Assembly (NCBI GenBank): GCA_022791915.1
Contig: JAAWAB010000008.1
Location: 62,001 to 126,000 of the forward strand
From: Clostridia bacterium
Lineage (GTDB): Bacteria > Bacillota > Clostridia > Christensenellales > Pumilibacteraceae
Direction: 5' to 3'
Length of the DNA stretch: 64,000 nt
Below the pieces are notes generated by a model, which saw only the letters and a program-made list of their open reading frames with translations, was not told the origin of the DNA and did not search any database. Made by a program: the position numbers and the translations under genes. The number at the start of each line of letters is the position of its first letter. Within the stretch, counting starts at the first letter, position 1. This document shows positions 36,702 to 45,588 of the stretch, in pieces.

Positions 36702-36731
36702 TTGACAAAGTCATGCCGTACGTTATATAAT
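36702..36731 (+). promoter_or_regulatory. Promoter of lgt predicting a leaderless mRNA
   Basis: TTGACA (36702-36707), 18-nt spacer, TATAAT (36726-36731), then 6 nt and the ATG. No Shine-Dalgarno. Confidence 0.8.
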
Positions 36732-36737
36732 ATAGCA

Positions 36738-37883
36738 ATGAATGCAGTGGCAAAATTTCTGATAGGCGCCGGGTGCAGCGGCGGTTTTAACTGGTACGGA
36801 TTCCTGATAGGCAGCGGCATGGTAATTTGTATCGTGATTGCCTATATTATGGCAACCAAGCGGGGATATTACAAAGACCTTGTTTTCGATATCTGCATTA
36901 TTTGTATTCCGCTCGCCATTGTGGGAGCGCGGCTGTACTATGTGATATTCGATATTATCGGGAACGGCAACAGTTGGACTTTTAAGGAAATTTTGGGAAT
37001 CGGTAGCGGCGGACTGGCGGGGCTTGCCATATACGGCGGACTGATAGGCGCCGTTCTGGGCGGCGTAATCGTGCATTTTTGGAAACGCAAAAAGCCCGAA
37101 AAGGAACGGGCGTCGTTTTTGCAGATGTGCGACCTTGCCTTTACCGTGATTATTTTGGGGCAGGCAATCGGCAGATGGGGGAATTTTGCCAATCAGGAGG
37201 CATTCGGCAATCCCGTGACCAATCCCGGGTTGCAATGGTTTCCGTATGCCGTGCACATTACAAACAATCCTTCGTATGAATCGGGGTGGTATCAGGCAAC
37301 CTTTTTTTACGAATCGTTTCTTAATTGTATCGGCTTTGCGCTTATGATGTGGATTTACAACGGAAAGCGCAAGAGTTTCGACGGATTTTCGTTGAGCGTA
37401 TATTGCATTTACTACGGAATCGTCCGTTTCTTTATAGAAGGTTTGCGGAGTGACGCGTTGTATATTATACCGGGCGTGTTGCGAGTGAGTCAGCTTTTGA
37501 GCGCAATTCTGGTTGTGGCGGGAATCGCCATGATTCTCGTGCACATGTACCGCGCCCGTTCGGCGGGTAAAAAGCCGTTTTTATTTGTGGAAAAAGAGAA
37601 ACTGAACGCCGACTACTACGGGTATGATAAGAGTATTTTGAGTCACCCGAACGTGTATGACAAATCGCAGAAAGAAAAGGGATTTTTTGCCAAGCTGTTT
37701 GCCAAAACGGAGGACACGCCCGACCCCGTGGAAGAAGAGCCTACGCCTGTATCCGACGAGAGACTGACCGACGACGAACTGGAAAAACTGCTTACGGAGA
37801 GCGGCAACCAATCGGATTCGGACGGGGAGTGGGAAACGCAAGAAAACGTCGCAGGGGAGGAAAAGCAGACCGATGATGAATGA
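36738..37883 (+). CDS. lgt: Prolipoprotein diacylglyceryl transferase
   Basis: This 381-residue membrane enzyme moves diacylglyceryl from phosphatidylglycerol onto the lipobox Cys of preprolipoproteins, such as the three predicted here. It has about seven helices and the Lgt signature GRWGNFANQEAFG. After the last helix, a cytoplasmic tail of about 110 residues ends in a Glu/Asp-rich stretch (DPVEEEPTPVSDE and beyond), longer than usual. The ATG at 36738 lies 6 nt after the -10 box; a TTG at 36702 would overlap the promoter. The stop overlaps the next gene by 11 nt. Confidence 0.93.
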   Translation: MNAVAKFLIGAGCSGGFNWYGFLIGSGMVICIVIAYIMATKRGYYKDLVFDICIICIPLAIVGARLYYVIFDIIGNGNSWTFKEILGIGSGGLAGLAIYGGLIGAVLGGVIVHFWKRKKPEKERASFLQMCDLAFTVIILGQAIGRWGNFANQEAFGNPVTNPGLQWFPYAVHITNNPSYESGWYQATFFYESFLNCIGFALMMWIYNGKRKSFDGFSLSVYCIYYGIVRFFIEGLRSDALYIIPGVLRVSQLLSAILVVAGIAMILVHMYRARSAGKKPFLFVEKEKLNADYYGYDKSILSHPNVYDKSQKEKGFFAKLFAKTEDTPDPVEEEPTPVSDERLTDDELEKLLTESGNQSDSDGEWETQENVAGEEKQTDDE

Positions 37884-38412
37884 AGAAGAACTGGAAGAAC
37901 TTTCGCCCGCCAAAAAACTTGCCTGCAATCTGATTGCCGCTTTTGTGATATTGGCGGCGGGATTGTTTTTGCTTTTGTGCGGCGTGGGAGTGATTCCGCT
38001 TAAAGTTTCGCGCGCGGTGTGCGGCACGCTGTTGTTTGCCGTGAGTATCATGTTTTTGGCGAGCGCTTTGATTTGCCGCAACAGTGTTTCGCTGTGGTTG
38101 GGATGTTGCTTTTTGGTGCCCGCCGTGGTAGAAGTTCTGGTTAAAACCACGTCGGCGGGATACGCGCAGTTGTATCCGCTGTATATTGCCATTCCCGCGG
38201 TGGCGTCACTTGTTACGATGGTTTATACGCGGGCGTTTATTTCGCATTTGCCCGTGGTGCTTTTGTTCGGTGTACCTGCGGCGATTTTTGCGCTCAAATC
38301 GGGCGGCGTTGTGGGCTGGGCTGTGGTAGTGCCCGTACTTGTGATTTATGTGGGCGTTTTAATGTTGGTGCTTGCATTGAAAAAAAGGAGAGAGAACGAT
38401 GACGAAGCCTGA
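37873..38412 (+). CDS. Multi-pass membrane protein, unknown function
   Basis: This 179-residue protein has about six hydrophobic helices and short charged ends (MNEEELEELSPAKK, KKRRENDDEA). I do not recognise a family. The ATG lies inside the end of lgt, with GGGGAGG upstream, and its stop overlaps the start of pncB by 14 nt. The three genes are therefore translationally linked. This could tie it to envelope work, but there is no direct evidence. Confidence 0.75.
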   Translation: MMNEEELEELSPAKKLACNLIAAFVILAAGLFLLLCGVGVIPLKVSRAVCGTLLFAVSIMFLASALICRNSVSLWLGCCFLVPAVVEVLVKTTSAGYAQLYPLYIAIPAVASLVTMVYTRAFISHLPVVLLFGVPAAIFALKSGGVVGWAVVVPVLVIYVGVLMLVLALKKRRENDDEA

Positions 38413-39832
38413 AACGCGCAATCTGACCATGATGACCGATTTGTATCAGCTCACCATGATGAACGGTTATTTTTTGGACGGTACGTACCGCAACGAGGCG
38501 GTGTTCGACTTGTTCTTCCGTGCAAACGGTCAGCTTAATTATGCCGTTGCCGCAGGATTGGAACAGGCGGTCGAATACATCAAAAATCTGCGTTTCAGTG
38601 AAGACGACCTTTCGTATCTTGCGGGGTTGCACATTTTTGCGCCTGCGTTTATCGAATACTTACGCGGATTTTCGTTTACGGGCGATATTTATTCGGTGGA
38701 AGAAGGCGAAGTGGTTTTTCCGGGAGAGCCGATACTTGTGGTGAAAGCGCCGCTTGTGGAAGCGCAACTTGTGGAAACTACGCTGTTGAACATAATCAGT
38801 CATCAAACGCTGATTGCTACCAAAGCGTCGCGAATTGTGAACGCGGCGGGCGATAAAAAGGTGGTGGAATTCGGATTGCGTCGCGCGCAGGGACCGGACG
38901 CGGGAATTTACGGCGCGCGGGCAAGTATTATAGGCGGCTGTACGGGCACGAGCAACGTGCTGGCGGGGCAGATGTTCCGGATTGACGTGAAGGGTACGCA
39001 CTCGCACAGTTGGGTAATGAGTTATCCGAGCGAATTGGAAGCGTTCCGCGCGTTTGCCGATATTTATCCCGACAACTGTTTATTGCTTGTGGACACGTTC
39101 GATACGCTCAAATCGGGCGTTCCCAACGCCATAACGGTGTTTAAGGAATTGCGAAAAGCGGGACACAAACCCGTGGGAATCCGTTTAGACAGCGGCGATT
39201 TGGCATATTTGAGCAAGAAGGCGCGCGCTATGTTAGACGAGGCGGGATTTTCGGACGCAATCATATTTGCGAGCAATGATATTGACGAAAATCTTATCAG
39301 TCAACTTCGGTTACAGGACGCGAAAATCGACGTGTACGGCGTGGGCACCAAACTGATAACCAGTCACGATATGCCGTCGCTCGGCGGGGTGTATAAACTT
39401 GCCGAAATCACGCGGGAAGGCGTGCGGTATCCGCGCATGAAATTCAGCGACACCACCGAAAAGATTACCAATCCCGGATTTAAGACCATATACCGCATTT
39501 ACGAAAAGGGAACGGGCAAAGCGTTTGCCGATTTGATTACGCTGAAAGAAGAAACGCTCGATAAGCCGCTCACGCTCACCCATGCGGTAGACAGGTGGAA
39601 ATCGACCACGCTTGCCGATTATGACGCGCGTTGTTTGCACAAGCAGATTTTCTCGCGCGGAAAATGCGTATACGAATGTCCGCCTTTTGGTGAAACGGTT
39701 CGTTTCGCCGCGGCGGAAATGGGGCGCTTTTGGGACGAATACAAGCGGCTTGCCAATCCGCACATTTACAAGGTAGACCTTTCGGACAAGCTGTATGCGC
39801 TTAAACTCGAATTGTTGGGGGCGAAAAAATAG
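38399..39832 (+). CDS. pncB: Nicotinate phosphoribosyltransferase
   Basis: This 477-residue enzyme makes nicotinate mononucleotide from nicotinate and PRPP in NAD salvage. The N-terminus NLTMMTDLYQLTMMNGYF, the EFGLRRAQGPD motif, GTHSHSWVM and the GIRLDSGDLAYL site are typical of the clostridial type. AGGAGAG precedes the ATG. NAD supply is linked to the NADH-using hydrogenase and FabV in the wider window only in a general sense. Confidence 0.94.
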   Translation: MTKPETRNLTMMTDLYQLTMMNGYFLDGTYRNEAVFDLFFRANGQLNYAVAAGLEQAVEYIKNLRFSEDDLSYLAGLHIFAPAFIEYLRGFSFTGDIYSVEEGEVVFPGEPILVVKAPLVEAQLVETTLLNIISHQTLIATKASRIVNAAGDKKVVEFGLRRAQGPDAGIYGARASIIGGCTGTSNVLAGQMFRIDVKGTHSHSWVMSYPSELEAFRAFADIYPDNCLLLVDTFDTLKSGVPNAITVFKELRKAGHKPVGIRLDSGDLAYLSKKARAMLDEAGFSDAIIFASNDIDENLISQLRLQDAKIDVYGVGTKLITSHDMPSLGGVYKLAEITREGVRYPRMKFSDTTEKITNPGFKTIYRIYEKGTGKAFADLITLKEETLDKPLTLTHAVDRWKSTTLADYDARCLHKQIFSRGKCVYECPPFGETVRFAAAEMGRFWDEYKRLANPHIYKVDLSDKLYALKLELLGAKK

Positions 39833-39835
39833 CGT

Positions 39836-40615
39836 ATGGAGTTTTCGGTAACGAAAAAAGGATATTCGCCCAAGGAAGTGGACGCCTATTTAGCCGCCGT
39901 AAAGCGCGAGTACGAGAGTACAATCGTAAAGCAACGGGAACGGATTAAGCAAATGCTTGCCGAGAAGGAAGAAACGGACAAAGAACTTGCCGCATATCGC
40001 GAAAAAAGCAGTCAGATAGGCAAGGCGATTGTGAGCGCAGTGGCAAAGGCGGAAGAGATAGAACGGTTGAGTCGCATTAAGTACAATCAGGAAATTGCCC
40101 GACTCAAAGCGTTTCATGAAAAATGGACCAAGTATTACGATAAGATTTTGGACGAATACCCGCTGGACGCGCGTCTTGCGGCGGCAGGTGAGTTTAACAG
40201 GCGCATGGATAAAATTCTTTCGCGCGTGGGCGAAGATGACGTTGCGTGTGCGCAGGCGCAGACTGCCGAAAGCAAACGGGACGACGTTCGTATAGGGTAT
40301 ATCAGCGTGAAAGCGGACGGAGAGTCGGCAGATACCGATTTGTCCGATTTATTGCCCGACGCCGACCCGCAGTCGCCCGTGCTGACGGGAAATTTCGACC
40401 CCATGGAAAGAATCGGCAGATATTTTGCCGCAGAGAAGGAAAAACAGCAGGCGACGGAACGCAAAGAACCGAAAGCCGGAAAACGCGCGGAAGTTTCGGC
40501 GGCGCAAGGCGATTATGCCGACCGCAGTCCTTCGGGATTCTCGTTTGAAGAAGCGCTCAATCCCACCGAAGACCTTGAATCCATACTTAAAGATTTGGGA
40601 CTGTTCGGCGACTGA
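39836..40615 (+). CDS. DivIVA-like coiled-coil protein
   Basis: This 259-residue cytoplasmic protein starts with a DivIVA-type motif (FSVTKKGYSPKEVDAYLAAVKREYE), followed by a coiled coil (about 25-110) and an acidic, low-complexity C-terminal half. DivIVA/GpsB-like proteins mark curved membrane at poles and septa and recruit wall or division proteins. It lies 3 nt after pncB and ends the lgt operon before a strong terminator. The C-terminal half has no recognisable domain. Confidence 0.7.
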   Translation: MEFSVTKKGYSPKEVDAYLAAVKREYESTIVKQRERIKQMLAEKEETDKELAAYREKSSQIGKAIVSAVAKAEEIERLSRIKYNQEIARLKAFHEKWTKYYDKILDEYPLDARLAAAGEFNRRMDKILSRVGEDDVACAQAQTAESKRDDVRIGYISVKADGESADTDLSDLLPDADPQSPVLTGNFDPMERIGRYFAAEKEKQQATERKEPKAGKRAEVSAAQGDYADRSPSGFSFEEALNPTEDLESILKDLGLFGD

Positions 40616-40638
40616 CAGATGAAATGCGAATAAAGAAG

Positions 40639-40674
40639 AAATCCGTCTACACGAGAAAGTGCGGGCGGATTTTT
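40639..40674 (+). terminator. Terminator of the lgt-pncB-divIVA operon
   Basis: A 14-position stem (AAATCCGTCTACAC / GTGCGGGCGGATTT, one mismatch) with GAGAAA loop and T run. Confidence 0.85.
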
Positions 40675-40766
40675 ATCAATACGATGGCAGAACGGTATTT
40701 GTGCGGAAAGTCGGGCGATACGACGAAAAAGCGAAAAAAGTTTTGTTGGTGTAGTGGAGAAAGCGG

Positions 40767-40795
40767 TTGACAATACGGCGCATGTGTAGTAAAAT
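40767..40795 (+). promoter_or_regulatory. Promoter of stand-alone trpB
   Basis: TTGACA (40767-40772), 17-nt spacer, TAAAAT (40790-40795). About 80 nt of leader follows, without Trp codons in series or an obvious attenuator. Confidence 0.8.
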
Positions 40796-40882
40796 ACCCC
40801 AAATAGTCGCATTGCACGGATTTTTTTGCCGACGGGCGATTAAGAACCGCAGCGGCGGCAAAAATAAACGGAGGGCAAGAAC

Positions 40883-42256
40883 ATGGCAAACACAAGTATT
40901 CCTTACAAGACATATCTGACGGAACAAGAAATGCCGCGCTATTGGTACAATGTGAAAGCGCACATGAAAAATAAGCATGCGCCTTTTTTGAATCCCGCTA
41001 CGGGCGAGCCGTGTACCAAAGACGACTTGCGTTCCGTTTTTTGCGACGAATGTATCGAGCAGGAGTTCAATGACCGCGACGAGTATGTCGCGATTCCGCA
41101 GGGGATTCTCGACTTTTACAAAATGTTCCGCCCGTCGCCGTTGGTGCGCGCCTACTTTTTGGAGCGCTTTTTGGATACGCCCGCAGAGATTTATTACAAG
41201 TTTGAAGGGAACAATACGTCGGGCTCGCATAAGCTCAATTCGGCGGCGGCGCAGGCGTATTATGCCAAACAACAGGGAATCACGCGGCTCACCACCGAAA
41301 CGGGCGCAGGGCAATGGGGCACGGCGCTTTCTATGGCATGCGCCTTTTACGGATTACAACTGTGCGTGTATATGGTGAAAGCGTCGGCAGAGCAAAAACC
41401 GCACAGGCGGGAAGTGATGCGCACGTTCGGCGCCGAAGTGATTCCGTCGCCCGGCAACACGACGTCGGCGGGCAGAGCGATTCTTGCCCGTTTTCCCGAC
41501 ACGGGCGGGAGTTTGGGGTGTGCGATTTCCGAGGCGGTGGAAACGGCGCTTTCCACGCAAAATTGCAGATATGTGCTCGGTTCGGTGCTCGACCACGTTT
41601 TATTGCACCAGTCGGTAATCGGAACGGAATGTAAGATAGCGCTCGATAAGTACGGAATCGTGCCCGACGTGGTAATCGGGTGCATGGGCGGCGGGTCTAA
41701 CTTCGGCGGGTTGATTGCGCCGTTTATGGGAGAGCGGTTGCAGGGAAAGAACGAAATCCGTTTTGTGGGCGTGGAGCCGCGAGGCTGCCCTACGCTTACG
41801 CGCGGCAAATTTGCATACGACTATTGCGACGCGGCAAAGATGACGCCGCTTGCCAAGATGTATACGCTTGGGTGCGGTTTTATGCCGTCGCCCAATCATG
41901 CGGGCGGTTTGCGGTATCACGGCATGAGTCCCGTATTGTCGCAGTTATATCACGACGGATATATAGAGGCGGTAGCGGTGGGACAAAAGAGCGTGTTCGA
42001 GGCGGCAACCGACTTTGCCAAGTGCGAAGGTATTTTGCCTGCGCCCGAGAGCGCGCACGCGATACGCGCGGCAACAGACGAGGCGCTCGAATGCAAACGG
42101 AGCGGCAAAAAGAAGGTGATTTTGTTCGGACTGACGGGAACGGGATATTTTGACCTTTCGGCATACAAACAATATAACGACGGCACGATGACGGACGAAG
42201 CGCCTACCGACGAAATGCTTATAAAGGGATTTGCGAGTATTCCCGCTATACGTTGA
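40883..42256 (+). CDS. trpB: TrpB2-type tryptophan synthase beta chain, stand-alone
   Basis: This 457-residue PLP enzyme is of the TrpB2 (long) group. The PLP-Lys motif is EGNNTSGSHKLNSA; ETGAGQWGTA and GCMGGGSNFGG follow the TrpB pattern. The N-terminal extension (IPYKTYLTEQEMPRYWYNV) marks TrpB2 rather than TrpB1. TrpB2 makes tryptophan from indole and serine and often acts without TrpA, as salvage of free indole. No trpA or other trp gene is here, which fits that role. GGAGGG precedes the ATG. Confidence 0.92.
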   Translation: MANTSIPYKTYLTEQEMPRYWYNVKAHMKNKHAPFLNPATGEPCTKDDLRSVFCDECIEQEFNDRDEYVAIPQGILDFYKMFRPSPLVRAYFLERFLDTPAEIYYKFEGNNTSGSHKLNSAAAQAYYAKQQGITRLTTETGAGQWGTALSMACAFYGLQLCVYMVKASAEQKPHRREVMRTFGAEVIPSPGNTTSAGRAILARFPDTGGSLGCAISEAVETALSTQNCRYVLGSVLDHVLLHQSVIGTECKIALDKYGIVPDVVIGCMGGGSNFGGLIAPFMGERLQGKNEIRFVGVEPRGCPTLTRGKFAYDYCDAAKMTPLAKMYTLGCGFMPSPNHAGGLRYHGMSPVLSQLYHDGYIEAVAVGQKSVFEAATDFAKCEGILPAPESAHAIRAATDEALECKRSGKKKVILFGLTGTGYFDLSAYKQYNDGTMTDEAPTDEMLIKGFASIPAIR

Positions 42257-42265
42257 CGACGTTGC

Positions 42266-42307
42266 AAAAAAGAAAACCGACGCACTCGTTGCATCGGTTT
42301 TCTTTTT
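42266..42307 (+). terminator. Bidirectional terminator between trpB and proS
   Basis: Stem GAAAACCGACGCA / TGCATCGGTTTTC (one mismatch) flanked by A6 and T5, so it can stop transcripts from both converging genes. Confidence 0.85.
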
Positions 42308-42324
42308 GTTTGAGACAGGGGAGT

Positions 42325-43764
42325 TTAATAGGCGCGTCCCCAGTAGATTTTGTGTTTTGCCTTTTTGCCGCAACATACGCAAGTATCGCCTACGGGGGAT
42401 TGGTCGAACGGCATATTGCGCGAAGTGGTTTGGAGTGTTTCTTTGATTTTATCTTCGCAGGCACGGTCGCCGCACCACATAGAAAGTGCGAAATTCTGAC
42501 CGTCGACCGCTTCTTTCAATTCGTCCATATTGCGTACCGTTTTGACGTGACTGTCGCGGAAGGCAAGCGCCGTGGCATACATGTTTTCGTGGATTTCTTG
42601 CAGAAGCGTTTGTACCGATTGGGCAAGTCCTTCGAGCGGCGCGGTGAACTTTTCGCCCGCCTTATCTCTGCGGGAGAGCGTGGCAACCCCGTTTTCGATG
42701 TCGCGTGGTCCGATTTCTATGCGCAGGGGAACGCCCTTCATTTCGTATTCGTTGAACTTCCAACCGGGGCTGTTGTCGGTTGCGTCCAGTTTTACGCGTA
42801 TGCCCGCTTTTGCGAGCGTTGCTTTGATTTCTTCCGCTTTTTCCAATACGCCCGCCTTATGCATGGCAACGGGAATAATCACAGCCTGAACGGGGGCAAC
42901 GTAGGGCGGCATTTTGAGTCCGCGTTCGTCGCCGTGCGCCATGATAACCGCGCCGATTAAGCGGGTGGAAACGCCCCAGCTGACCTGATAGGGGTGTTTG
43001 TGCGTTCCGTCTTTATCGAGAAAGCGGATATCGAACGGTTTGGCAAAGTTTTGTCCGAGATAGTGCGAAGTACCCGCCTGCAAACTTTTGCCGTCTAACA
43101 TCATTGCTTCGATGGAATAGGTGGCGTCGGCTCCCGCAAATTTTTCTTTTTCGCTTTTTTTGCCCGTTAACATGGGAATGGCAAGCACGTTTTTGGCGAA
43201 TTCTTCGTATACCCGCAACATTTTGATGGTTTCTTCTTCCGCTTCTTGTTGCGTGGCGTGCAAGGTGTGCCCTTCCTGCCACAGAAATTCGCTGGTACGC
43301 AAAAACGGGCGAGTGGTTTTTTCCCAACGGATTACGTTTGCCCACTGATTGACGAGTAGCGGCAAATCGCGGTACGACTGCACCCATTTGGAAAACATTT
43401 CGCAGAAAATGGTTTCGCTTGTGGGACGTACTACCAGTTTTTCGGGCAGTTCGTTATCGCCGATATGCGTAACGAGCGCCACTTCGGGGGCGAATCCTTC
43501 CACATGGTCGGCTTCTTTTACGAGAAAGCTATACGGAATGAGCAGGGGCAGGTATACGTTTTCGTGCCCCGTGGCTTTGATACGTGCGTCCAGTTCGCGT
43601 TGGATATTTTCCCACACGGCGTATCCGTAGGGGCGCATAACCATTGTGCCTTTTACGGGACCGTAGTCCACCAGTTGGGTTTTAATTACAACGTCGGTAT
43701 ACCATTGCGGGAAATTTTCGCGAATATCGGCGATATCTTTCACGAATTCGTTTGCTTTTGCCAT
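42325..43764 (-). CDS. proS: Prolyl-tRNA synthetase, type 3 (archaeal/eukaryotic-like)
   Basis: This 479-residue class II synthetase charges tRNA-Pro. RPTSETIFCEMF (motif 2 region), FLRTSEFLWQEGHT, and the C-terminal zinc site (CGDRACEDK and CVCCGKKAKHKIYWGRAY) ending in Tyr are diagnostic of the type 3 form without an insertion editing domain. AAGGAGAG precedes the ATG at 43764. It has its own promoter, whose -35 box lies within an inverted repeat. No T-box leader is present. Confidence 0.95.
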   Translation of the reverse strand: MAKANEFVKDIADIRENFPQWYTDVVIKTQLVDYGPVKGTMVMRPYGYAVWENIQRELDARIKATGHENVYLPLLIPYSFLVKEADHVEGFAPEVALVTHIGDNELPEKLVVRPTSETIFCEMFSKWVQSYRDLPLLVNQWANVIRWEKTTRPFLRTSEFLWQEGHTLHATQQEAEEETIKMLRVYEEFAKNVLAIPMLTGKKSEKEKFAGADATYSIEAMMLDGKSLQAGTSHYLGQNFAKPFDIRFLDKDGTHKHPYQVSWGVSTRLIGAVIMAHGDERGLKMPPYVAPVQAVIIPVAMHKAGVLEKAEEIKATLAKAGIRVKLDATDNSPGWKFNEYEMKGVPLRIEIGPRDIENGVATLSRRDKAGEKFTAPLEGLAQSVQTLLQEIHENMYATALAFRDSHVKTVRNMDELKEAVDGQNFALSMWCGDRACEDKIKETLQTTSRNMPFDQSPVGDTCVCCGKKAKHKIYWGRAY

Positions 43765-43819
43765 ATATTGCTCTCCTTTGCGAGTGGATATTTTACAAAA
43801 TGAATTTTCAAGCAGATTT

Positions 43820-43849
43820 ATTATACAAAAGACAGACGCGCTTTGTCAA
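43820..43849 (-). promoter_or_regulatory. Promoter of proS
   Basis: On the minus strand, TTGACA (43849-43844), an 18-nt spacer, and TATAAT (43825-43820). Predicted start near 43813. Confidence 0.8.
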
Positions 43850-43871
43850 GTGTCTTGACACGACGCGTCTG
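43833..43871 (-). repeat. Long inverted repeat: bofA terminator overlapping the proS promoter
   Basis: Outer arms CAGACGCG / CGCGTCTG (43833-43840, 43864-43871) and inner arms TGTCAAG / CTTGACA (43844-43850, 43854-43860). It lies after the bofA stop with a short TCTTTT tail on the minus strand. The proS -35 box is inside an inner arm. Confidence 0.7.
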
Positions 43872-43902
43872 CGTTACCGCTCCCAATTCGGATTCGGGGA
43901 GT

Positions 43903-44154
43903 TTACAGAAAATAGACAATCAGAACAACGAGAATGGCGCCCGGGATTCCGAGAATTCCCGTAACGAGTGCGTTGAGCGGATTGAGCGGAATGGATAAGG
44001 GTGTAAAGCAGGAAAGACCGACGAGCAAAAATGCGCCCGCCGCCGTATTGAACAGCAAGCGGAGAATCCCTTTGGTTTTGAACGAAAACAGCCACCCCAC
44101 AAACACGACCAAAAGTGCGCCTATAAAAAAGGACAGAATTGTTTCGTAACTCAT
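43903..44154 (-). CDS. bofA: BofA-family membrane protein
   Basis: This 83-residue protein has two to three membrane helices and the BofA-type pattern GILRLLFNTAAG followed by IPLNPLNALVTGILGIPGA. In Bacillus, BofA inhibits the SpoIVFB protease that activates sigma-K. Homologues also occur outside clear spore formers. No Shine-Dalgarno is visible before the ATG and no good promoter stands out. It lies between proS and metK, upstream of proS on the same strand. Confidence 0.78.
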   Translation of the reverse strand: MSYETILSFFIGALLVVFVGWLFSFKTKGILRLLFNTAAGAFLLVGLSCFTPLSIPLNPLNALVTGILGIPGAILVVLIVYFL

Positions 44155-44328
44155 GGTTTATATGTATGCGCGGCTTGTCCGCCGTATGAGCGAACGGACA
44201 AAATCAGTACTATGGATAAGGCTTTGCGGATAAAATCAACCGACAGAAAAAGGAGCACGAAGGTGAACGGAAAGATTGCGTAAAGTTGCGCGAAGTTGCG
44301 TGCGGAATGAAAAAGGCATTGCCTGTGC

Positions 44329-44358
44329 TTGACGGCAGGGGCGGAAAAGTGGTATGAT
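44329..44358 (+). promoter_or_regulatory. Promoter of metK-recD2
   Basis: TTGACG (44329-44334), 18-nt spacer, TATGAT (44353-44358); the 30-nt leader is too short for a SAM riboswitch. The preceding 44155-44328 region holds no gene or clear structure. Confidence 0.75.
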
Positions 44359-44394
44359 AATACGGTATGTTACCGGTGAAGGAGAAAATTGCGT

Positions 44395-45588
44395 ATGAAG
44401 AAAAAGTTTAAGTTGTTTACGTCGGAAAGCGTTACCGAAGGACACCCCGACAAGATATGTGATTTGATTGCCGATACCATTCTCGATAAGGCGCTCGAAC
44501 AGGACCCCGAAAGTCGCATTGCCTGCGAAGTATGTTGCACAACGGGACTTGTGATGGTGTTGGGCGAATTTACCACCGAAGGGTATATCGATATTCCTAC
44601 GCTTGTGCGCGATACCGTGGCGGATATCGGATACACGAACGCCGATTTCGGATTCGACAGCAAGACGTGCGCCGTAGTTACGAGCATTAAAGAGCAGAGT
44701 GCGGATATTTCGGTAGGCGTGAATGCGGCGCTCGAAAAGCGGCGGGACAGCATAGACCCCGCAGACGCAATCGGGGCGGGCGACCAGGGAATGATGTTCG
44801 GTTACGCAACCGACGAAACCGAAGAATACATGCCGTTACCCATAATGCTTGCGCATAAACTGACGAGCGCTTTGAGTCGTGCTCGCCGTGACGGAACGCT
44901 TGCGTATTTGCGTCCCGACGGAAAAGCGCAAGTTACCGTGGCGTATGACGGCAACACGCCCGTATATGTGGACACGGTGGTTCTTTCCACGCAACACGAC
45001 CCGTCGGTATCGCACGATAGGTTGGAAGAAGATATCATTGAAAAAATCATACGCCCCGTAATCGGCGGCAAATATTTAACCGAAAACACCAAATATTACA
45101 TTAACCCCACGGGCAGATTTGTTATCGGCGGACCTGCGGGGGACAGCGGCGTAACGGGGCGCAAAATCATTGTGGATACATACGGCGGCATGTGCCCGCA
45201 CGGCGGCGGCGCTTTTTCGGGCAAAGACCCCACCAAAGTGGACCGTAGCGCTTGCTACTATGCGCGTTATGTGTGCAAAAATATGGTTGCGGCGGGCGCG
45301 GCGCGGAAAATGGAATTGCAGGTGGCGTATGCAATCGGCAAAGCGCGTCCCGTCAGTTTATCGGTGAACACGTTCGGAACGTCCGCCTATTCGGACGACG
45401 CACTGTTATCGATTATCACCGAACTTTTCGATTTTCGTCCGTTGCGTATCATCGAAAATCTCGAACTGCGCAAGCCCATCTATCGGTTTACCACAATAGG
45501 CGGGCATTTCGGAAAAGACGGCATGACGTGGGAGAAAACGGATAAGGCGGATAAAATTCGTGCCATGCTCAAAGAATTCGGTAAGTAA
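44395..45588 (+). CDS. metK: S-adenosylmethionine synthetase
   Basis: This 397-residue enzyme makes SAM from methionine and [18 protein letters not shown] (start), [12 protein letters not shown] and [17 protein letters not shown] are signature motifs. The ATG at 44395 has AAGGAG at 10 nt; a TTG 6 nt earlier is too close to it. The gene overlaps recD2 by 1 nt (TAATG). Confidence 0.97.
   Translation: MKKKFKLFTSESVTEGHPDKICDLIADTILDKALEQDPESRIACEVCCTTGLVMVLGEFTTEGYIDIPTLVRDTVADIGYTNADFGFDSKTCAVVTSIKEQSADISVGVNAALEKRRDSIDPADAIGAGDQGMMFGYATDETEEYMPLPIMLAHKLTSALSRARRDGTLAYLRPDGKAQVTVAYDGNTPVYVDTVVLSTQHDPSVSHDRLEEDIIEKIIRPVIGGKYLTENTKYYINPTGRFVIGGPAGDSGVTGRKIIVDTYGGMCPHGGGAFSGKDPTKVDRSACYYARYVCKNMVAAGAARKMELQVAYAIGKARPVSLSVNTFGTSAYSDDALLSIITELFDFRPLRIIENLELRKPIYRFTTIGGHFGKDGMTWEKTDKADKIRAMLKEFGK

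Noticed and set aside
43765..43819. T-box leader before proS (also looked for before glnS and alaS)
   Set aside because: No T-box motif and no specifier stem; the leaders are short.
44359..44394. SAM riboswitch before metK
   Set aside because: The predicted leader is only about 30 nt and has no SAM-I-like stems.
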